DNA of 64,000 nt. It comes from Streptomyces sp. Root1304 (lineage in GTDB: Bacteria; Actinomycetota; Actinomycetes; Streptomycetales; Streptomycetaceae). Made by a program: the position numbers and the translations under genes. Shown here in pieces: positions 36,092 through 45,358 of this stretch (positions are counted from its first letter, which is position 1; each line of letters starts with the position of its first letter). The notes beneath the pieces were generated by a model. The model was not told the origin of the DNA. It did no database searches and worked only from the letters and a program-made list of their open reading frames with translations. The stretch lies in the NCBI RefSeq assembly GCF_001426405.1, contig NZ_LMEP01000001.1:249241-313240 (forward strand), read 5' to 3'.

Positions 36092-38866
36092 GTGAAGAAG
36101 AAGATCTGGGCCACGGTCATCACCGCGATGACGACCGTGTCGCTCGGCGCGATACCGGCCCAGGCCGCCGCGCCGCAGAGTGTCCCCACGGCGGCCGAGG
36201 CGGCCGACGGTGTCGTCGACCCGCCGCTCTACGACGCCACCGCCACCGGCGGCACCGTCCGCGTCAACGTCGTCACCGAGAACCGCACGGACATCCCCGA
36301 CGCCGCGACCGCGGGCGAGACCAAGCTGACCTTCGGGATCCTGCCGGTGGTCACCCTCAACGTCGACCAGGCGGGACTGGAGAAGCTGGCCGCCAAGCCC
36401 GGCGTCGTCAGCGTCACCGAGGACGTCCCGGTGCCGCCGTCGCTGGACGTGAGCATCCCGCTCATCGGCGGCGACAAGGCCTTCGCCGCCGGCAAGACCG
36501 GCGCGGGCAGCTCGATCGCCGTCCTCGACACCGGCGTCGCCACCCAGCACCCCTTCCTGAAGGGCCGCGTCAAGACCGAGGCCTGCTTCTCCCCGGCCGA
36601 CGCGGACCTCGGCGCCACCAGCCTCTGCCCCAACGGCACCGAGCAGCAGGAGGGCATCGGCACCGCCGACGCCGGCACCGGCGCCTGCGCGACCCTCACC
36701 GGCTGCGACCACGGAACCCACGTGGCCGGCATCGCCGCGGGCAACGGCGCCGGGATCACCGGAGCCCCGGCCCGCGGAGTGGCCCCCGGTGCCGACCTCA
36801 TCGCCATCCAGGTCTTCAGCAGGTTCGACTCCGAGGACTACTGCGGCAGCACCGAACCCTGCGTCCTCAGCTTCACCAGCGCCCAGCTCGCGGGCCTGGA
36901 CAAGGTGCTGCAGCTGCGTCAGTCCGGTACGCCGGTGATCGCGGCCAACCTCAGCCTCGGCGGCGGCCGTTACGCCTCCGACTGCGCCACCGACCCCCGC
37001 AAGATGGCCATCGACAAGCTGCTCACCGCCGGTGTCGCCACCGTGGTCGCGGCCGGCAACAACGGCTACACCGACGCGGTCAGCGCCCCCGGCTGCGTCT
37101 CCTCCGCCGTCACCGTCGGCTCCACCACCGCCGACGACGAGGTGTCCGCCTTCTCCAACCGGGGCCCGCTGCTCGACCTGTTCGCGCCCGGCACCAGCAT
37201 CGTCTCCTCCGTTCCCGGCGGTACGTACGCCCCCAAGAACGGCACCTCCATGGCCGCCCCGCACGTGGCCGGCGCCTTCGCGGTGCTGCGGCAGGCGTAC
37301 CCCGACAAGAGCGTCTCGGACCTCCTGGCGCTCCTGAAGTCCAGTGGCAGGCCCATCGCCTACACCGGCGCCACCACCCCGCGCATCGACCTCGGCCAGG
37401 CCATCGCCCCGAAGCGGACCGGCATCGTCGACTTCAACGGCGACGGCGTCGAGGACGTCGCCATCGCCGACCCGGCGGCCACCGTCGGCGGCCACACCAC
37501 CGCCGGTGCGGTCTGGGTCACCTACGGCGGCGGCAAGGGCACGGCCGGCATCAACCAGGACCTCGACTGGGTGCCGGGCGGCGCCGAGCAGAGCGACTGG
37601 TTCGGTGAGGAACTCGCCACCGTCGACTACGACAAGGACGGCTACACCGACCTCGTCGTGGGCACCCCCGCGGAGGACGTCGGCACCGCCGTCGACGCCG
37701 GCTTCGTCGACGTGCTCCACGGCGCGCCCGGCGGTCTCGGCACCGGCACCAAGAAGGCCACGCACTACGAGCAGGGCCAGGGCAACGGCGCCATCGCCGC
37801 CTCGGCCGCCGAGGCGGGCGACCGCATGGGCGACTCCCTCGCGGCCGGCACCACCAAGGCGGGCGAGCCGTACCTGCTGATCGGCATCCCCGGCGAGGCC
37901 CTCGGCACCGTCACCAAGGCCGGCAGCGCCTTCTACGTGCACGGCTCCACCAACGTCGCCATCCACCAGGACAAGGCGGGCGTCCCCGGGACCGCGGAGA
38001 AGGACGACAAGTTCGGCTTCAGCGTGGCCGGCGACTCCAACTTCCTCGCCATCGGCTCCCCCGGCGAGGCCATCGGCTCCCTGGCGAAGTCCGGCGGAGT
38101 CGCCCTCTTCAACCCCAACAAGCTGGACTCCGAGGGCAAGCCCACCCCGCTCGCGGGCCTCGACCAGGACAACGACGCGATCTCCGGCGGCTCCGAGGCC
38201 GGTGACGAGTTCGGCTACGCGCTGGCCATCGCCCCGTACCGCGCGTCGGGCACCGCCACCGCCGCCGAGTCGATCCTCGCGATCGGTTCGCCCGGCGAGA
38301 GCGTCGTCGTGGGCACCGAGGACCGGGCCAACGCGGGCCGGGTCGTCCAGATCCGCATCAAGCCCGACGGCACCTGGAGCTACCTCCGCGAGCTCAAGCA
38401 GGGCACCTCGGACGACACGGTCTCCGGCACCTCCGAGACCGGGGACCGCATGGGCGAGACCCTGGCCGCGGTCAACACCGCCCCCGACTCCGTGAGCACC
38501 TCCGCGTCCATGCGGCTCGCCGTCGGTACGCCCGGCGAGGCCGTCGGCACGGTCGCCCAGGCCGGCGCGGTCCACATGTTCTCGCTGGCCGGTGCGGCCG
38601 GGACCAACGACCGCTGGATCGAGGCGGGCGACGGCGACGGCATCCCCGGCACCCCGGGCACCAAGCAGTACCTCGGCAAGTTCCTCTCGTTCACCGGCAC
38701 GCGGCTGTACGTGGGCATGCCCTACATCGCGAACGGGGGCGCGATGTACGCCCTGCCGATGTCCAACGTGACCGTCGGCGGTGCGGTCGGCCCGACGACC
38801 ACGTACAAGCCGGGTTCGGGCGGCGTGCCCTCGGGCGGCGTCCGCTTCGGATACGCCTCGCGCTAG
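36092..38866 (+). CDS. Secreted S8 subtilisin-like protease with FG-GAP propeller, 924 aa
   Basis: Signal peptide (VKKKIWATVITAMTTVSLG..., cleaved near AQA). The protease has the catalytic triad: Asp in IAVLDTGV (about 148), His in CDHGTHVAGIAAG (about 208) and Ser in NGTSMAAPHVAG (about 386). From about 440 a C-terminal domain carries integrin-like FG-GAP blades (DFNGDGVEDVAI, DYDKDGYTDLVVGTP, GDRMGDSLAAG, IGSPGEAIG repeated). GTG at 36092 has GAGG upstream and gives a proper signal peptide. The combination suggests a cell-surface or substrate-binding protease. Confidence 0.93.
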   Translation: MKKKIWATVITAMTTVSLGAIPAQAAAPQSVPTAAEAADGVVDPPLYDATATGGTVRVNVVTENRTDIPDAATAGETKLTFGILPVVTLNVDQAGLEKLAAKPGVVSVTEDVPVPPSLDVSIPLIGGDKAFAAGKTGAGSSIAVLDTGVATQHPFLKGRVKTEACFSPADADLGATSLCPNGTEQQEGIGTADAGTGACATLTGCDHGTHVAGIAAGNGAGITGAPARGVAPGADLIAIQVFSRFDSEDYCGSTEPCVLSFTSAQLAGLDKVLQLRQSGTPVIAANLSLGGGRYASDCATDPRKMAIDKLLTAGVATVVAAGNNGYTDAVSAPGCVSSAVTVGSTTADDEVSAFSNRGPLLDLFAPGTSIVSSVPGGTYAPKNGTSMAAPHVAGAFAVLRQAYPDKSVSDLLALLKSSGRPIAYTGATTPRIDLGQAIAPKRTGIVDFNGDGVEDVAIADPAATVGGHTTAGAVWVTYGGGKGTAGINQDLDWVPGGAEQSDWFGEELATVDYDKDGYTDLVVGTPAEDVGTAVDAGFVDVLHGAPGGLGTGTKKATHYEQGQGNGAIAASAAEAGDRMGDSLAAGTTKAGEPYLLIGIPGEALGTVTKAGSAFYVHGSTNVAIHQDKAGVPGTAEKDDKFGFSVAGDSNFLAIGSPGEAIGSLAKSGGVALFNPNKLDSEGKPTPLAGLDQDNDAISGGSEAGDEFGYALAIAPYRASGTATAAESILAIGSPGESVVVGTEDRANAGRVVQIRIKPDGTWSYLRELKQGTSDDTVSGTSETGDRMGETLAAVNTAPDSVSTSASMRLAVGTPGEAVGTVAQAGAVHMFSLAGAAGTNDRWIEAGDGDGIPGTPGTKQYLGKFLSFTGTRLYVGMPYIANGGAMYALPMSNVTVGGAVGPTTTYKPGSGGVPSGGVRFGYASR

Positions 38867-38898
38867 GCGTACGACAGGAGGAACCGACCTCCTGAACC

Positions 38899-38941
38899 CG
38901 GGAGCCCCCCGAAGACCCGTCCGGTCTTCGGGGGGCTCCCG
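38899..38941. terminator. Bidirectional terminator
   Basis: A 19-bp perfect stem (38899-38917 with 38923-38941), loop CGTCC, lies between the subtilase and the convergent GGDEF gene. Confidence 0.9.
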
Positions 38942-38980
38942 CCGTTTCGGGAGCCGTGCCCGCGCCCCTGCCCGTGCCCG

Positions 38981-40114
38981 TCAGGGCTCCGGCGGCGGTT
39001 CCACCGGCGGCGCGTCCCTGAAGCGGCGGCGGTCGCGGGCTCCCGGCGGGGCGTCGGCCAGCCGGACGACCGTGCCGTCGCGGCCCGCCACGACCGGTTT
39101 CGCCGAGCGGGCGGCCTTGGCCTGGTACTGGGCCGCGTCGGCGAGGCGGAAGAGCCGGCGGGCCGACCTCAGGGGGCCGATGGGGTCGCCGGTGGACGCG
39201 ACCCCGCAGGCCACGCCCTCGCCGAGTTCCAGTTCCGCCGCCCGGACGCAGAGCTCCTCCGCGACCGCGACGACCTCGTCCGCCGTCGGGCCGACGGTCA
39301 GCAGACAGAACTCGTCGCCGCCGAGGCGGGCCGCCAGGGCGCCGGGGAGCCTGGCGCCGCAGCGGGAGAGGACCGAGCCGAAGCGTTCGAGGAGCCGGTC
39401 GCCGACGGCGTGGCCGTGGGTGTCGTTGACCCGCTTCAGGCCGTTGAGGTCGCAGACCACCAGGCTGACGACGGAGCCGTCCGCCCGGTAGCGCTCGATG
39501 GCCTCGTCGAGGCGGGTGTCGACGGCCCGCCGGTTGGCCAGCCCGGTGAGCGGGTCGGTGAAGGCGAGCTTGCGGACCTCCTCCAGGCGTTCGGCCTGGG
39601 CGATGCCCGCCGCGACGACCGCGGCGAGGACGGTCGCGAAGTCGGCGTCCGCACGGCTGAAAGGTTTCTGCTCCGGTGGGCGGGCCACGTACAGCTCGCC
39701 CCACGCGCGCCCGTGCAGCACGATCGGCGCCACCACGCAGCAGCCGCGTCCCCGGCGCCGCAGACCGGTCACCCGGCCGGTCGGCACCGGGTCGGTGACG
39801 GTCTCCACCCAGGCGTCGGGCTCGCCGCCGCCCGCCCACTGCTCGTGCAGGAACTCGGTGATCTCGGGGAACTGGTGCACCGGATACGTCTCCGAGTCCG
39901 GGAACTCCTCCTCCCCGGCGGCCCGCTCCCCGGCGTTCACCAGGACCTTGAGGCGCCCGTGGTCCCGCTCCCAGACCGACAGGGCGGCGAAACTTCCGTC
40001 GAGCCCCTCGCAGGACCCGAGCGCCGCCGCCCGCCAGAACTCGCGCGGAGTGTGCGCCGCCGCCATCCCCTGCGCCAGCGCCACTACGGCCCGCAGCCGC
40101 ACATCCTCACCCAT
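38981..40114 (-). CDS. GAF-GGDEF diguanylate cyclase, 377 aa
   Basis: Makes cyclic di-GMP, which controls Streptomyces development through BldD. An N-terminal GAF-like domain (about 10-175, GCCVVAPIVLHGRAWGELYVARP) is followed by a GGDEF domain with FTDPLTGLANRRA, NDTHGHAVGDRLL and an intact RLGGDEF (about residue 265). The RxxD inhibitory site expected five residues earlier is absent (LPGA). Position beside hutH and cya fits the CdgE-type protein as I remember it. TAAGCT at 40121-40126 is 6 nt before ATG, suggesting leaderless transcription. Confidence 0.92.
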   Translation of the reverse strand: MGEDVRLRAVVALAQGMAAAHTPREFWRAAALGSCEGLDGSFAALSVWERDHGRLKVLVNAGERAAGEEEFPDSETYPVHQFPEITEFLHEQWAGGGEPDAWVETVTDPVPTGRVTGLRRRGRGCCVVAPIVLHGRAWGELYVARPPEQKPFSRADADFATVLAAVVAAGIAQAERLEEVRKLAFTDPLTGLANRRAVDTRLDEAIERYRADGSVVSLVVCDLNGLKRVNDTHGHAVGDRLLERFGSVLSRCGARLPGALAARLGGDEFCLLTVGPTADEVVAVAEELCVRAAELELGEGVACGVASTGDPIGPLRSARRLFRLADAAQYQAKAARSAKPVVAGRDGTVVRLADAPPGARDRRRFRDAPPVEPPPEP

Positions 40115-40194
40115 TCCTCCAGCTTAGGGAGGTTTGATCCGTTTTCCCTTCCCGGACGTCACCGTAAGTGACATTTAGTGCAAAACGGTAAAAG

Positions 40195-40983
40195 TCACTC
40201 GCCCGGCCAGTTCGGCTTCCGCTTCTCGTTGAACGCGGCCACACCCTCCGCGCGGTCCCCCGAGAAGGCCACCGAACGCCAGGCGGCGTCCTCGACCTCC
40301 AGGCCCGCCCGCAGGTCCAGGCCCTGACCGAGCCGCATCGCCTTCTTCGCCGCGCGCAGCCCGACCGGCGAGTTGGCCGCGATCCGGCCGGCCAGCTCCA
40401 GGGCGGCCGTCCGCGCGTCCTCCTCCAGCAGGTCGACGAGGCCCAGCTCGCGGGCCTCCGCCGCCTCCACCCGGCGGGCCGTGAAGACCAGCTCGGCAGC
40501 GCGCGCGGCACCCACCCGGCGCGGCAGCAGCTGCGTACCGCCGCCGCCGGGGATGACGCCGACGGAGACCTCGGGGAGGCCGACCACAGCGGTGGCGTCG
40601 GCGACGATCACGTCGCAGGCGAGCGCCAGCTCGAAGCCGCCGCCGAGGGCGAAGCCGTGCACGGCGGCGACGGTCGGCATCGGCAGTTCCAGGACGCCGG
40701 TGTAGGCGGCGCGGGCGGTCGGCCGCTGGCGGACCAGCTCGGCGTCGGTGAAGGAGTTGCGCTCCTTGAGGTCGGCGCCGACGCAGAAGGCCCGGTCGTT
40801 CGAGGAGGTGAGCACGGTGACGCGGACGGAGGGGTCGGCGGCGAGCGCGTCGCAGGCGGCGCCGAGGGAGCGGGCCATCTCCGAGGAGACCGCGTTCATC
40901 GCCTTGGGGCGGTCCAGGACCAGCTCGGCAACGTGCCCCTCCCGCCGGACCACCACGAACTCACCAAAACGCTGCTCGGACAT
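40195..40983 (-). CDS. Enoyl-CoA hydratase/isomerase family protein, 262 aa
   Basis: Crotonase fold: DRPKAMNAVSSEM, the first oxyanion region AFCVGADLKER and the second HGFALGGGFELALACD, then VGLPEVSVGVIPGGGGTQLLPR with the usual glutamates. It acts on acyl-CoA thioesters; exact substrate not assignable. ATG at 40983 has GGGAGG upstream, better than ATG at 41004. It is co-oriented with the adenylate cyclase upstream. Confidence 0.93.
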   Translation of the reverse strand: MSEQRFGEFVVVRREGHVAELVLDRPKAMNAVSSEMARSLGAACDALAADPSVRVTVLTSSNDRAFCVGADLKERNSFTDAELVRQRPTARAAYTGVLELPMPTVAAVHGFALGGGFELALACDVIVADATAVVGLPEVSVGVIPGGGGTQLLPRRVGAARAAELVFTARRVEAAEARELGLVDLLEEDARTAALELAGRIAANSPVGLRAAKKAMRLGQGLDLRAGLEVEDAAWRSVAFSGDRAEGVAAFNEKRKPNWPGE

Positions 40984-41043
40984 GCCGCACACCCTCCCGA
41001 TCAAGGTCTGTTAACGGCTGTTAACAGACGTTCACCGGAGATC

Positions 41044-42183
41044 CTAGGTGGGGCGGCGGGTCAGGAGCCAGGGTTCGATGACGCCGAGGCCGCGGACCGG
41101 GCGCTGCCACATCGGCTGGAGCGCGAAGCGGTACGTGGCGGACGTGCGGCCCTCCTTCTCGGCGCGGGCCGCCTCCTCGGCGGCCTCGGTCTCCGAGACG
41201 GGCGCCTCACCGGTCCTGGACAGCTCCTCCGCGAGCGCGCCGTCGACGAGGACGGCGTCCTTCGGCGCTATCGAGGTGAGGCGGCTGGCGAGGTTCACGG
41301 TGGTGCCGAAGACGTCGCCCATCCGGGTCGTCACGGTGCCGAAGGCGATGCCGACGCGCAGGGCGGGCATCGTCTCGTCGTGGCCGAGGGTCTCGATCAG
41401 GCGCAGGGCGATCTCGGCGGCCGTACCGGCGTCGTCGGCGGCGTACAGGACCTCGTCGCCGAGGGTCTTGATGAGCCGGCCGCCGTGCGCGGCGACGAGG
41501 TCGGCGCAGGTGGTCTCGAAGGCCTCGACGAGTTCGCCGAGCTCCTCCTCCTCCAGGCGGCGGGTGAGCCGGGTGAAGCCGACGAGGTCCGCGAAGCCGA
41601 CCGCGAGCCGCCGGTCGACCATCTCCTCGTCGTCGGCGGCCTGCACGACGCGGCCGGTGGCGGCGGCGAGCTGGCGGCGCCAGACGTAGATCAGGAACTC
41701 CTCCAGCTCGGGCAGGAGCAGCTCGACCAGGGGGTACGTGACCTCGGTGCGGGTCATCCCGGGCTCGGGCGGCTCGGTCAGGCCCTCCAGGAAGGAGTCG
41801 ATCTGCCATTCCGCCAGCCGGGCGGTGGTCTGTCCGGTGGAGCGGGCCACCTGCACGGCCATCGGCTCGCTGAGCAGCCCGGCCTCGACGAGACCGGCGA
41901 GCCGCCGCAGGGCGAGGACGTCGGCCTCGGTGAGCGCCTTGGCCTGCCCGATGTCGGCGAAGCCCATGGCGCGCCAGAAGCGGGAGGCCAGCTCCATGGA
42001 GACACCGGCGGTGCGGGCGGCCTGGAACGGCGTGTAGCGGCGGTCCGCGCCGAGGATGAGCTGTTCGAGGCGGATGGCGAGCGGGTCGTCGCTCGGTTCG
42101 GCCGTGTGGTCGACCTCGTGGTGAGGCGTCGGGTACGTGGGTGGCTCTGTCCCGCCGCCCGCGTTCTCGTCGTCGACGGTCAC
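41044..42183 (-). CDS. cya: Class III adenylate cyclase, 379 aa
   Basis: Makes cAMP, needed for spore germination and development in Streptomyces. The N-terminal about 180 residues include a helix-turn-helix-like region (YTPFQAARTAGVSMELASRFWRAMGF). The C-terminal catalytic domain has VGFADLVGFTRLTRRL with metal-binding Asp, LIKTLGDEVLYAA and FGTVTTRMGDVFGTTVNLASRL with the transition-state Asn and Arg. GTG at 42183 has AGGAGG 6 nt upstream. Length matches the S. coelicolor enzyme as I recall. Confidence 0.95.
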   Translation of the reverse strand: MTVDDENAGGGTEPPTYPTPHHEVDHTAEPSDDPLAIRLEQLILGADRRYTPFQAARTAGVSMELASRFWRAMGFADIGQAKALTEADVLALRRLAGLVEAGLLSEPMAVQVARSTGQTTARLAEWQIDSFLEGLTEPPEPGMTRTEVTYPLVELLLPELEEFLIYVWRRQLAAATGRVVQAADDEEMVDRRLAVGFADLVGFTRLTRRLEEEELGELVEAFETTCADLVAAHGGRLIKTLGDEVLYAADDAGTAAEIALRLIETLGHDETMPALRVGIAFGTVTTRMGDVFGTTVNLASRLTSIAPKDAVLVDGALAEELSRTGEAPVSETEAAEEAARAEKEGRTSATYRFALQPMWQRPVRGLGVIEPWLLTRRPT

Positions 42184-42313
42184 CGGCCGCCTCCTGCCCG
42201 TTCCCTGCCCACTGCCCTGCCGATCTGTCGCCTGGATCGCGCTCCACGATACGGCAGGTGTGGAATGGCTCACGCGCGAAACGGCTGCCGCCGGTGTTCC
42301 ACCCGCGCCGCGG

Positions 42314-43168
42314 TCAGTCCGTCGGCGTCCGCAGGTGGACGATGTCGCCCGCTCCCACGGCTTCCGTGCCGCCGCCCTCGGTGTCGACCACGAGCCGTCC
42401 GTCGCCGTCCAGGGCGACCGCCTCGCCCTCCAGCATCCGCTCGCCGGGCAGCTCGGCCCTGATCCGGCGGCCGAGGGTCGCGCAGCCGGCCGCGTAGGCC
42501 GCCTGGAGCCGGGAGGCCTCGGGGTCGCCGTCGGCCCGCACCCAGTCCCCGTACCACTGGGCGAGGGAGCGCAGAACGGCCCGCAGGAGGGTGTCGCGGT
42601 CGGTGGAGACGGCTTCGGCGAGGAGGAGGGAGCCGGCCGTGGGAACGGGCAGCTCGTCGGCGCGGAGGGTGACGTTGATGCCGAGTCCGACGACGATGCC
42701 GTCGGCTCCGGCCCGCTCGGCGAGGATGCCGCCGGTCTTGCGTTCCTCACCCGCGACGGAAACCAGCAGGTCGTTGGGCCACTTGAGGGACATGTCGACC
42801 CCGGCGGCCTTCGCGAGGCCGGTCGCGGCGGCCACACCGGTCAGCAGCGGGAGCCAGCCCCAGCGGTGGACCGGCACCTCGGGCTTGAGCAGGACGGAGA
42901 CGAAGAGCCCGGAGCGGGCGGGCGCCGTCCAGCTGCGGTCGAGGCGGCCCCGGCCGGAGGTCTGCTCCTCGGCGACGAGGACCGCGCCCTCGGGCAGCTC
43001 GTCGGCGCGGGCGGCGAGGTCGCTGTTGGTGGATCCGGTGCTGGTGACCACGTCGAGCGAGGTCCACAGGCCGTCGGGGAGAACGAGCGCGCGGCGCAGT
43101 GCGGGGGCGTTCAGCGGAGGCCGGTCGAGGTCGGACCAGGGTCCGCCGGAGCCTTGGGAGGACGTCAT
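42314..43168 (-). CDS. birA: Biotin-[acetyl-CoA carboxylase] ligase, 284 aa
   Basis: Attaches biotin to the carboxyl-carrier domain, here most likely AccA2 encoded 11 kb away. The biotinyl-AMP site SGRGRLDRSW (about residue 80), SLKWPNDLLV (about 132) and a C-terminal SH3-like domain are present. There is no N-terminal repressor helix-turn-helix, so it is monofunctional. TAGTCT (43176-43181) is 7 nt before ATG with no ribosome site, suggesting leaderless transcription. Divergent from its client subunit gene pccB. Confidence 0.95.
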   Translation of the reverse strand: MTSSQGSGGPWSDLDRPPLNAPALRRALVLPDGLWTSLDVVTSTGSTNSDLAARADELPEGAVLVAEEQTSGRGRLDRSWTAPARSGLFVSVLLKPEVPVHRWGWLPLLTGVAAATGLAKAAGVDMSLKWPNDLLVSVAGEERKTGGILAERAGADGIVVGLGINVTLRADELPVPTAGSLLLAEAVSTDRDTLLRAVLRSLAQWYGDWVRADGDPEASRLQAAYAAGCATLGRRIRAELPGERMLEGEAVALDGDGRLVVDTEGGGTEAVGAGDIVHLRTPTD

Positions 43169-43302
43169 GCAAGCCAGACTAGGTGTGGCAAACACCGCAG
43201 TGCCGAACCGTATCGGCGTCGATACGCTACGGCTCAGTAGCTGAGCAGTAGCCCATTCGTAGTCAACGAACCCCCCGTGACCAGGCAGGGAGCCGCATCC
43301 CG

Positions 43303-44895
43303 ATGTCCGAGCCGGCAGAGCAGTACGAGATCGACATTCACACGACCGCAGGCAAGATCGCGGACCTCAAGCGCCGTATCGACGAGGCCACCCACGCCGG
43401 CTCGGAGCGTGCGGTGGAGAAGCAGCACGCGAAGGGCAAGCTGACCGCCCGCGAGCGGATCGACCTGCTCCTCGACGAGGGCTCCTTCGTGGAGCTGGAC
43501 GAGCTGGCCCGGCACCGGTCGACGAGCTTCGGCCTGGAGAAGAACCGGCCGTACGGAGACGGTGTCGTCACCGGCTACGGCACGGTCGACGGCCGCCCGG
43601 TGGCGGTCTTCTCGCAGGACTTCACGGTGTTCGGCGGCGCGCTGGGCGAGACGTACGGCCAGAAGATCATCAAGGTGATGGACTTCGCGCTGAAGACGGG
43701 CTGCCCGGTCGTCGGCATCAACGACTCCGGCGGCGCCCGCATCCAGGAGGGCGTGAGCGCCCTCGGCATGTACGGCGAGATCTTCCGCCGCAACACCCAC
43801 GCCTCCGGGGTGATCCCGCAGATCTCCCTGATCGTCGGCCCCTGCGCGGGCGGTGCGGTGTACTCCCCCGCGATCACCGACTTCACGGTGATGGTGGACC
43901 AGACCTCGCACATGTTCATCACGGGTCCCGACGTCATCAAGACGGTGACCGGCGAGGACGTCGGTTTCGAGGAGCTGGGCGGCGCCCGGACGCACAACTC
44001 GACCTCGGGCGTGGCCCACCACATGGCGGGGGACGAGAAGGACGCGATCGACTACGTCAAGTCCCTGCTGTCCTACCTTCCGTCGAACAACCTCTCCGAG
44101 GCGCCGGCCTTCCCCGAGGTCGCGGAGACCGAGGCGACGGACGAGGACCGTGAGCTGGACACGCTGATCCCGGACTCGGCGAACCAGCCGTACGACATGC
44201 ACACGGTGATCGAGCACGTCCTCGACGACGGCGAGTTCCTGGAGACGCAGGCGCTGTTCGCGCCGAACATCCTGACCGGCTTCGGCCGCGTCGAGGGCTT
44301 CCCGGTCGGTGTGGTCGCCAACCAGCCGATGCAGTTCGCGGGCTGCCTGGACATCAACGCCTCCGAGAAGGCGGCGCGGTTCGTCCGCACCTGCGACGCG
44401 TTCAACATCCCGGTCCTGACCTTCGTGGACGTCCCGGGCTTCCTGCCGGGCGTGGACCAGGAGTACGGCGGCATCATCCGGCGCGGCGCGAAGCTGATCT
44501 ACGCGTACGCGGAGGCCACGGTCCCGCTGATCACGGTCATCACCCGGAAGGCCTTCGGCGGCGCGTACGACGTCATGGGCTCCAAGCACCTGGGCGCGGA
44601 CCTGAACCTGGCGTGGCCGACCGCGCAGATCGCGGTGATGGGCGCGCAGGGCGCGGTGAACATCCTGCACCGTCGCACCATCGCCGCCGCCGAGGATCAG
44701 GACGCGGAGCGGGCGCGGCTGATGCGGGAGTACGAGGACGCGCTGCTCAACCCGTACACGGCGGCCGAGCGCGGCTACATCGACGGTGTGATCCTGCCGT
44801 CGGACACGCGCCCGCAGATCGTGAAGGGGCTGCGTCAGCTGCGCACGAAGCGGGAATCCCTCCCTCCGAAGAAGCACGGCAACATCCCGCTGTAG
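43303..44895 (+). CDS. pccB: Acyl-CoA carboxylase beta subunit (propionyl-CoA type), 530 aa
   Basis: Carboxyltransferase that moves CO2 from carboxybiotin to propionyl-CoA and related acyl-CoA, supplying methylmalonyl-CoA. Two crotonase-like domains carry [13 protein letters not shown], the oxyanion [35 protein letters not shown] and [14 protein letters not shown]. The acyl-pocket Asp of PccB-type subunits is in DVMG. AGGGAG precedes ATG. It forms an operon with accE 26 bp downstream. Confidence 0.96.
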   Translation: MSEPAEQYEIDIHTTAGKIADLKRRIDEATHAGSERAVEKQHAKGKLTARERIDLLLDEGSFVELDELARHRSTSFGLEKNRPYGDGVVTGYGTVDGRPVAVFSQDFTVFGGALGETYGQKIIKVMDFALKTGCPVVGINDSGGARIQEGVSALGMYGEIFRRNTHASGVIPQISLIVGPCAGGAVYSPAITDFTVMVDQTSHMFITGPDVIKTVTGEDVGFEELGGARTHNSTSGVAHHMAGDEKDAIDYVKSLLSYLPSNNLSEAPAFPEVAETEATDEDRELDTLIPDSANQPYDMHTVIEHVLDDGEFLETQALFAPNILTGFGRVEGFPVGVVANQPMQFAGCLDINASEKAARFVRTCDAFNIPVLTFVDVPGFLPGVDQEYGGIIRRGAKLIYAYAEATVPLITVITRKAFGGAYDVMGSKHLGADLNLAWPTAQIAVMGAQGAVNILHRRTIAAAEDQDAERARLMREYEDALLNPYTAAERGYIDGVILPSDTRPQIVKGLRQLRTKRESLPPKKHGNIPL

Positions 44896-44921
44896 CCCGT
44901 ACGAGCGTCGAAGGAGCCGTT

Positions 44922-45134
44922 GTGATCAGGGTCGTACGAGGAAACCCGACTCCGGAGGAGTTGGCCGCCGCACTGGCGGTGGTTCAGGCGCGGGCCGCCG
45001 CGACGGCGGCGGCGTCCGCCGAGAGCGGCGGCCCGGCGGTGCCGGAGGGGTGGTCGGACCCCTCCCGCATCGCACGAGCGGTACGCCACCGGCCGGGCCC
45101 ACGGGCCTGGGCGCGGTCGTACTGGCCGGTGTAG
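44922..45134 (+). CDS. accE: Acyl-CoA carboxylase epsilon subunit, 70 aa
   Basis: Small actinobacterial subunit that stimulates the alpha-beta carboxylase. IRVVRGNPTPEELAAALAVVQARAA and a C-terminal Trp (ARSYWPV) are typical. GTG has AAGGAG 6 nt upstream; 26 bp after pccB. A terminator closes the operon. Confidence 0.93.
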   Translation: MIRVVRGNPTPEELAAALAVVQARAAATAAASAESGGPAVPEGWSDPSRIARAVRHRPGPRAWARSYWPV

Positions 45135-45149
45135 CCGCCAGAACGCCGG

Positions 45150-45183
45150 GAGGCCGGACCCCGTGTGCGGGGGGTCCGGCCTC
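45150..45183 (+). terminator. pccB-accE operon terminator
   Basis: A 13-bp stem (45150-45162 with 45171-45183) with an 8-nt loop, 16 nt past the accE stop. Confidence 0.8.
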
Positions 45184-45229
45184 TCGCGCGTACGGGGCCG
45201 GGCCGCCGCGCGTACGCGGGGGGGGCGGT

Positions 45230-45270
45230 CGTACGCGGGGAGCCTCCGGCCGTACTCGGGGGAGCCTCCG
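45230..45270 (+). repeat. Imperfect 20-bp direct repeat upstream of the EACC1-like gene
   Basis: CGTACGCGGGGAGCCTCCG (45230-45248) recurs as CGTACTCGGGGGAGCCTCCG (45251-45270). Nothing else is visible in the 45184-45358 gap except a GACC-N7-GGTC inverted repeat at 45314-45328. Confidence 0.65.
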
Positions 45271-45358
45271 ACCTGTTCGATGCGGCCGAAAGAGGGCTGG
45301 ATCCAAGGGAGTTGACCGCTCTAGGGTCTGTACGCCCAGCCAGCGGAGGACAGCTCAC

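Noticed and set aside
34145..38575. Minus-strand open frame of 1476 codons
   Set aside because: Antisense to the PLA2 fusion and the subtilase; low-complexity Val/Gly/Asp composition, no domain.
45312..45327. TTGACC and TAGGGT as a promoter for the EACC1-like gene
   Set aside because: Spacing between the hexamers is only 4 nt, far too short; more likely an inverted repeat GACC-N7-GGTC.
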